Below are positions 62,432-64,000 of a stretch of DNA of 64,000 nucleotides, in pieces (position 1 is the stretch's first letter; the number at the start of each line of letters is the position of its first letter). The notes under the pieces are model-generated. The model did no database searches, was not told where the DNA came from, and saw only the letters and a program-made list of their open reading frames with translations. The DNA comes from Anseranas semipalmata (Eukaryota; Chordata; Aves; Anseriformes; Anseranatidae): NCBI GenBank assembly GCA_013399115.1, contig VXAA01005612.1, forward strand, positions 62,001 to 126,000, written 5' to 3'. The translations under genes were made by a program, and so were the position numbers.

Positions 62432-62937
62432 TCAAGTCTGGGACCCTCAGCACAAGAAAGATTAGAGCGGGTCCAGAGGAGGGCCACGAGGATGATCAGA
62501 GGGCTGGAGCATGTCTCCTGTGAAGAAAGGCTGAGAGAGCTGGGGTTGTTCAGCCTGGAGAAGAGAAGGCTCCAGGGAGACCTTATAGAGGCCTTCCAGT
62601 ACTAAAGGGAGCTTATAAAAAGGATGGAGAGCAACTTTTTATGTGGGCAGATAGTGATAGGACAAGGGGAAACCATTTTAAACTAAAAGAGGGTAGATTT
62701 AGACTACATGTTAGGAGGAAATTCTTCACTGTGAGGGTGGTGAGGCACTGGAACAGGTTGTCCGGAGAAGCTGTGGAGGCCCCATCCCTGAAGGTGTTTA
62801 AGGCCAGGTTGGATGGGGCTTCGGGCAGCCTGGTCTAGTGGGTGGCATCCCTGCCCATGGCAAGGAGGGTTGGAACTGGATCGTCTTTAAGGTCCCTTCT
62901 AACCCAAGCCATTCTATGATTCTGTGATTCTGTGATG
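62432..62937 (+). mobile_element. CR1 LINE 3' end fragment, about 0.5 kb
   Basis: Contains ORF2 C-terminal text in pieces: [38 protein letters not shown], then after a small disruption SDRTRGN and RRKFFTVRVVRHWNRLSGEA. The 3'-UTR (GGTTGGAACTGGATCGTCTTTAAGG) and the tail CATTCTATGATTCTGTGATTCTGTGATGA follow. The frame breaks near 62605, and the 5' part is missing, so it is inactive. Strand +. It is a different subfamily from the 20.2 and 31.5 kb copies. Confidence 0.95.
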
Positions 62938-64000
62938 ATTTGGAAGGAATATCTGAAGTTGTTTGTTTACACAGTCCTTGTCACAGGACAGCTGTGCACT
63001 GGGTTGTTGCCTGCTTTTATTTGAAGCAGACTGCTAATTACACTGTAAGTGTCTGAGCAGCCAGAGAGGAATTGTCATTTCTCTTGGGCTGGGAATGCAG
63101 AAAGAAGGACAGTGCAAGACTGGTTATATTCAGTACATGGTATGATGAAACTCCCAGGTCCCTGTTATGGTTGATTGTCTCCGCGTTAGTGATGGAATTG
63201 GGGAATGGACTGAATTTTTGTAAAGAAGTTTATGTATGTTAAATAAGATGTACTTTGCAATTGTTGAGTATTATAACTGAACATACTATTTAAATGATGC
63301 TGATAAATGCTTTATAATTACCTAACATTATTAAAATACATTTCTTGCACATTAATAACTTGGCATCTGGAGTGTCCTTCAGCAATAAAATCTCTGTTTT
63401 ATTTTTCTCCCACTCAGAAGAGTATTTAGAGAAAAATGATTGACTAATGACAGTTCCTGTTAACTCCAGAATAAAATGTGCACAATGCATGCTTTGCTAG
63501 TAAAAGATTGAAAGGATGCTCCTTAGTCTTACTCTGATCCCCTTTGTGACATCAAAGCAAACTCTTACAATCAATAATAGTTTTCTTCTACCTAAAATGT
63601 AAAAAGGTTAAAGATATTTCTGTCTAGGATATATGTGATGCAATTAAGTGCACTTCATTAAGTGCTCTCAGTTGTTTGAATGCAAAATACAAATGCAGAA
63701 TGGTAGTAAAAGAATAATTTAATACTTCATTTCAAGCCCTGCAGCAAAAATATTTTTCAACTTCTTTTATGTAGCAATTTTTCAGTTTTCATTCTCTCAT
63801 AAGCCATAGCTATAGTAGGTCAAATCATTTTACATGTATGGTTCCCGCCAACGTACTTCACCACTGAAGCAGGTGAAGCAGGTGTTTTTCATAATATAAA
63901 TGTAATTCTCACTGATTGCGTGAGTAATAAAAACTTAGGAACTCACACGATACATAGTATGTATGTAAACTTTTATCATGTGCCAGTTTTCATATTTGTT

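Larger units (their letters stand above)
48240..64000 (+). other. PTPRN2: PTPRN2 intron (at least 15.8 kb, runs off the window)
   Basis: GTATGT donor at 48240; no acceptor was identified. Contents: (TTTTG)n at 53081-53129, A run at 53436-53456, a CR1 ORF2 scrap at 57603-57680 cut by a truncated LTR at 57681-58224, and a 0.5 kb CR1 3' end at 62432-62937. Open frames at 50910-51209, 52814-53149, 56317-56667 (-), 58923-59330 (-) and 61926-62192 show no recognisable domain. I scanned for a GPAVTF-like continuation of the ectodomain and did not see one, but a short exon could be missed by eye. Confidence 0.75.

Noticed and set aside
61926..62605. Opposing open frames at 61926-62192 (+), 61933-62289 (-) and 62258-62605 (+)
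   Set aside because: The last runs into CR1 ORF2 sequence and is repeat-derived; the first two mirror each other across a GC-richer patch with no family signal.
26300..64000. miR-153 hairpin, which lies in a PTPRN2 intron in mammals
   Set aside because: I looked for the mature TTGCATAGTCACAAAAGTGA core and found only a short partial match (TTGCATAGT near 10.1 kb) with no hairpin. The microRNA is presumably in a more 3' intron outside the window.
1..64000. Bacterial or phage systems, CRISPR arrays, tRNA or rRNA genes
   Set aside because: No spaced direct-repeat arrays, no operon-like dense coding and no tRNA/rRNA signatures were seen; the window is vertebrate intronic DNA.

Overview
This is vertebrate nuclear DNA, almost certainly from a bird. 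It is AT-rich and mostly non-coding. It carries several 3'-truncated CR1 LINE fragments ending in the avian-type ATTCTATG/ATTCTGTG tail, and two copies of a bird endogenous-retrovirus LTR. There are no prokaryotic genes, operons, CRISPR arrays or RNA genes that I can support. The species cannot be determined from the sequence alone.

The one real gene is a central piece of PTPRN2 (phogrin / IA-2beta, a receptor-type protein tyrosine phosphatase-like protein of dense-core secretory granules), on the + strand. Five consecutive exons can be placed at 13549-14023, 21792-22046, 23447-23487, 25926-26299 and 48153-48239. All four internal junctions have AG acceptors and GT donors and their phases fit (1, 1, 0, 2), giving one open frame of 1232 nt (410 codons plus 2 nt). 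They encode the lumenal region between the N-terminal RESP18-like domain and the mature ectodomain, then the first strand and helix of the mature ectodomain. The 5' exons (signal peptide, RESP18-like domain) and the 3' exons (rest of the ectodomain, transmembrane segment, phosphatase-like domain) were not found and probably lie outside the window.

Layout: 1-13548 is intron or upstream sequence, and holds a 1.9 kb direct tandem duplication (4449-6341 and 6343-8237) whose copies meet at the only N in the window (6342). This looks like an unmerged contig overlap rather than biology. 13549-26299 is the exon cluster, with CR1 fragments at 19930 and 20219 and a complete solo LTR at 24146-24744 bounded by a 5-bp target-site duplication. 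26300-48152 is a 21.9 kb intron with CR1 fragments at 31543 and 44229. 48240-64000 is the start of another intron of at least 15.8 kb, with a CR1 piece cut by a second, truncated LTR (57603-58224) and a larger CR1 3' end at 62432-62937.

All six CR1 fragments lie in the gene's sense orientation, while both LTRs appear to be antisense to it. No new multi-gene system is visible. The items most worth checking are the probable false duplication, the antisense solo LTR with an intact CRE/E-box, an unassigned reading-frame relic near 8.5-9.0 kb, and a palindromic CRE-like patch near 43.6 kb.
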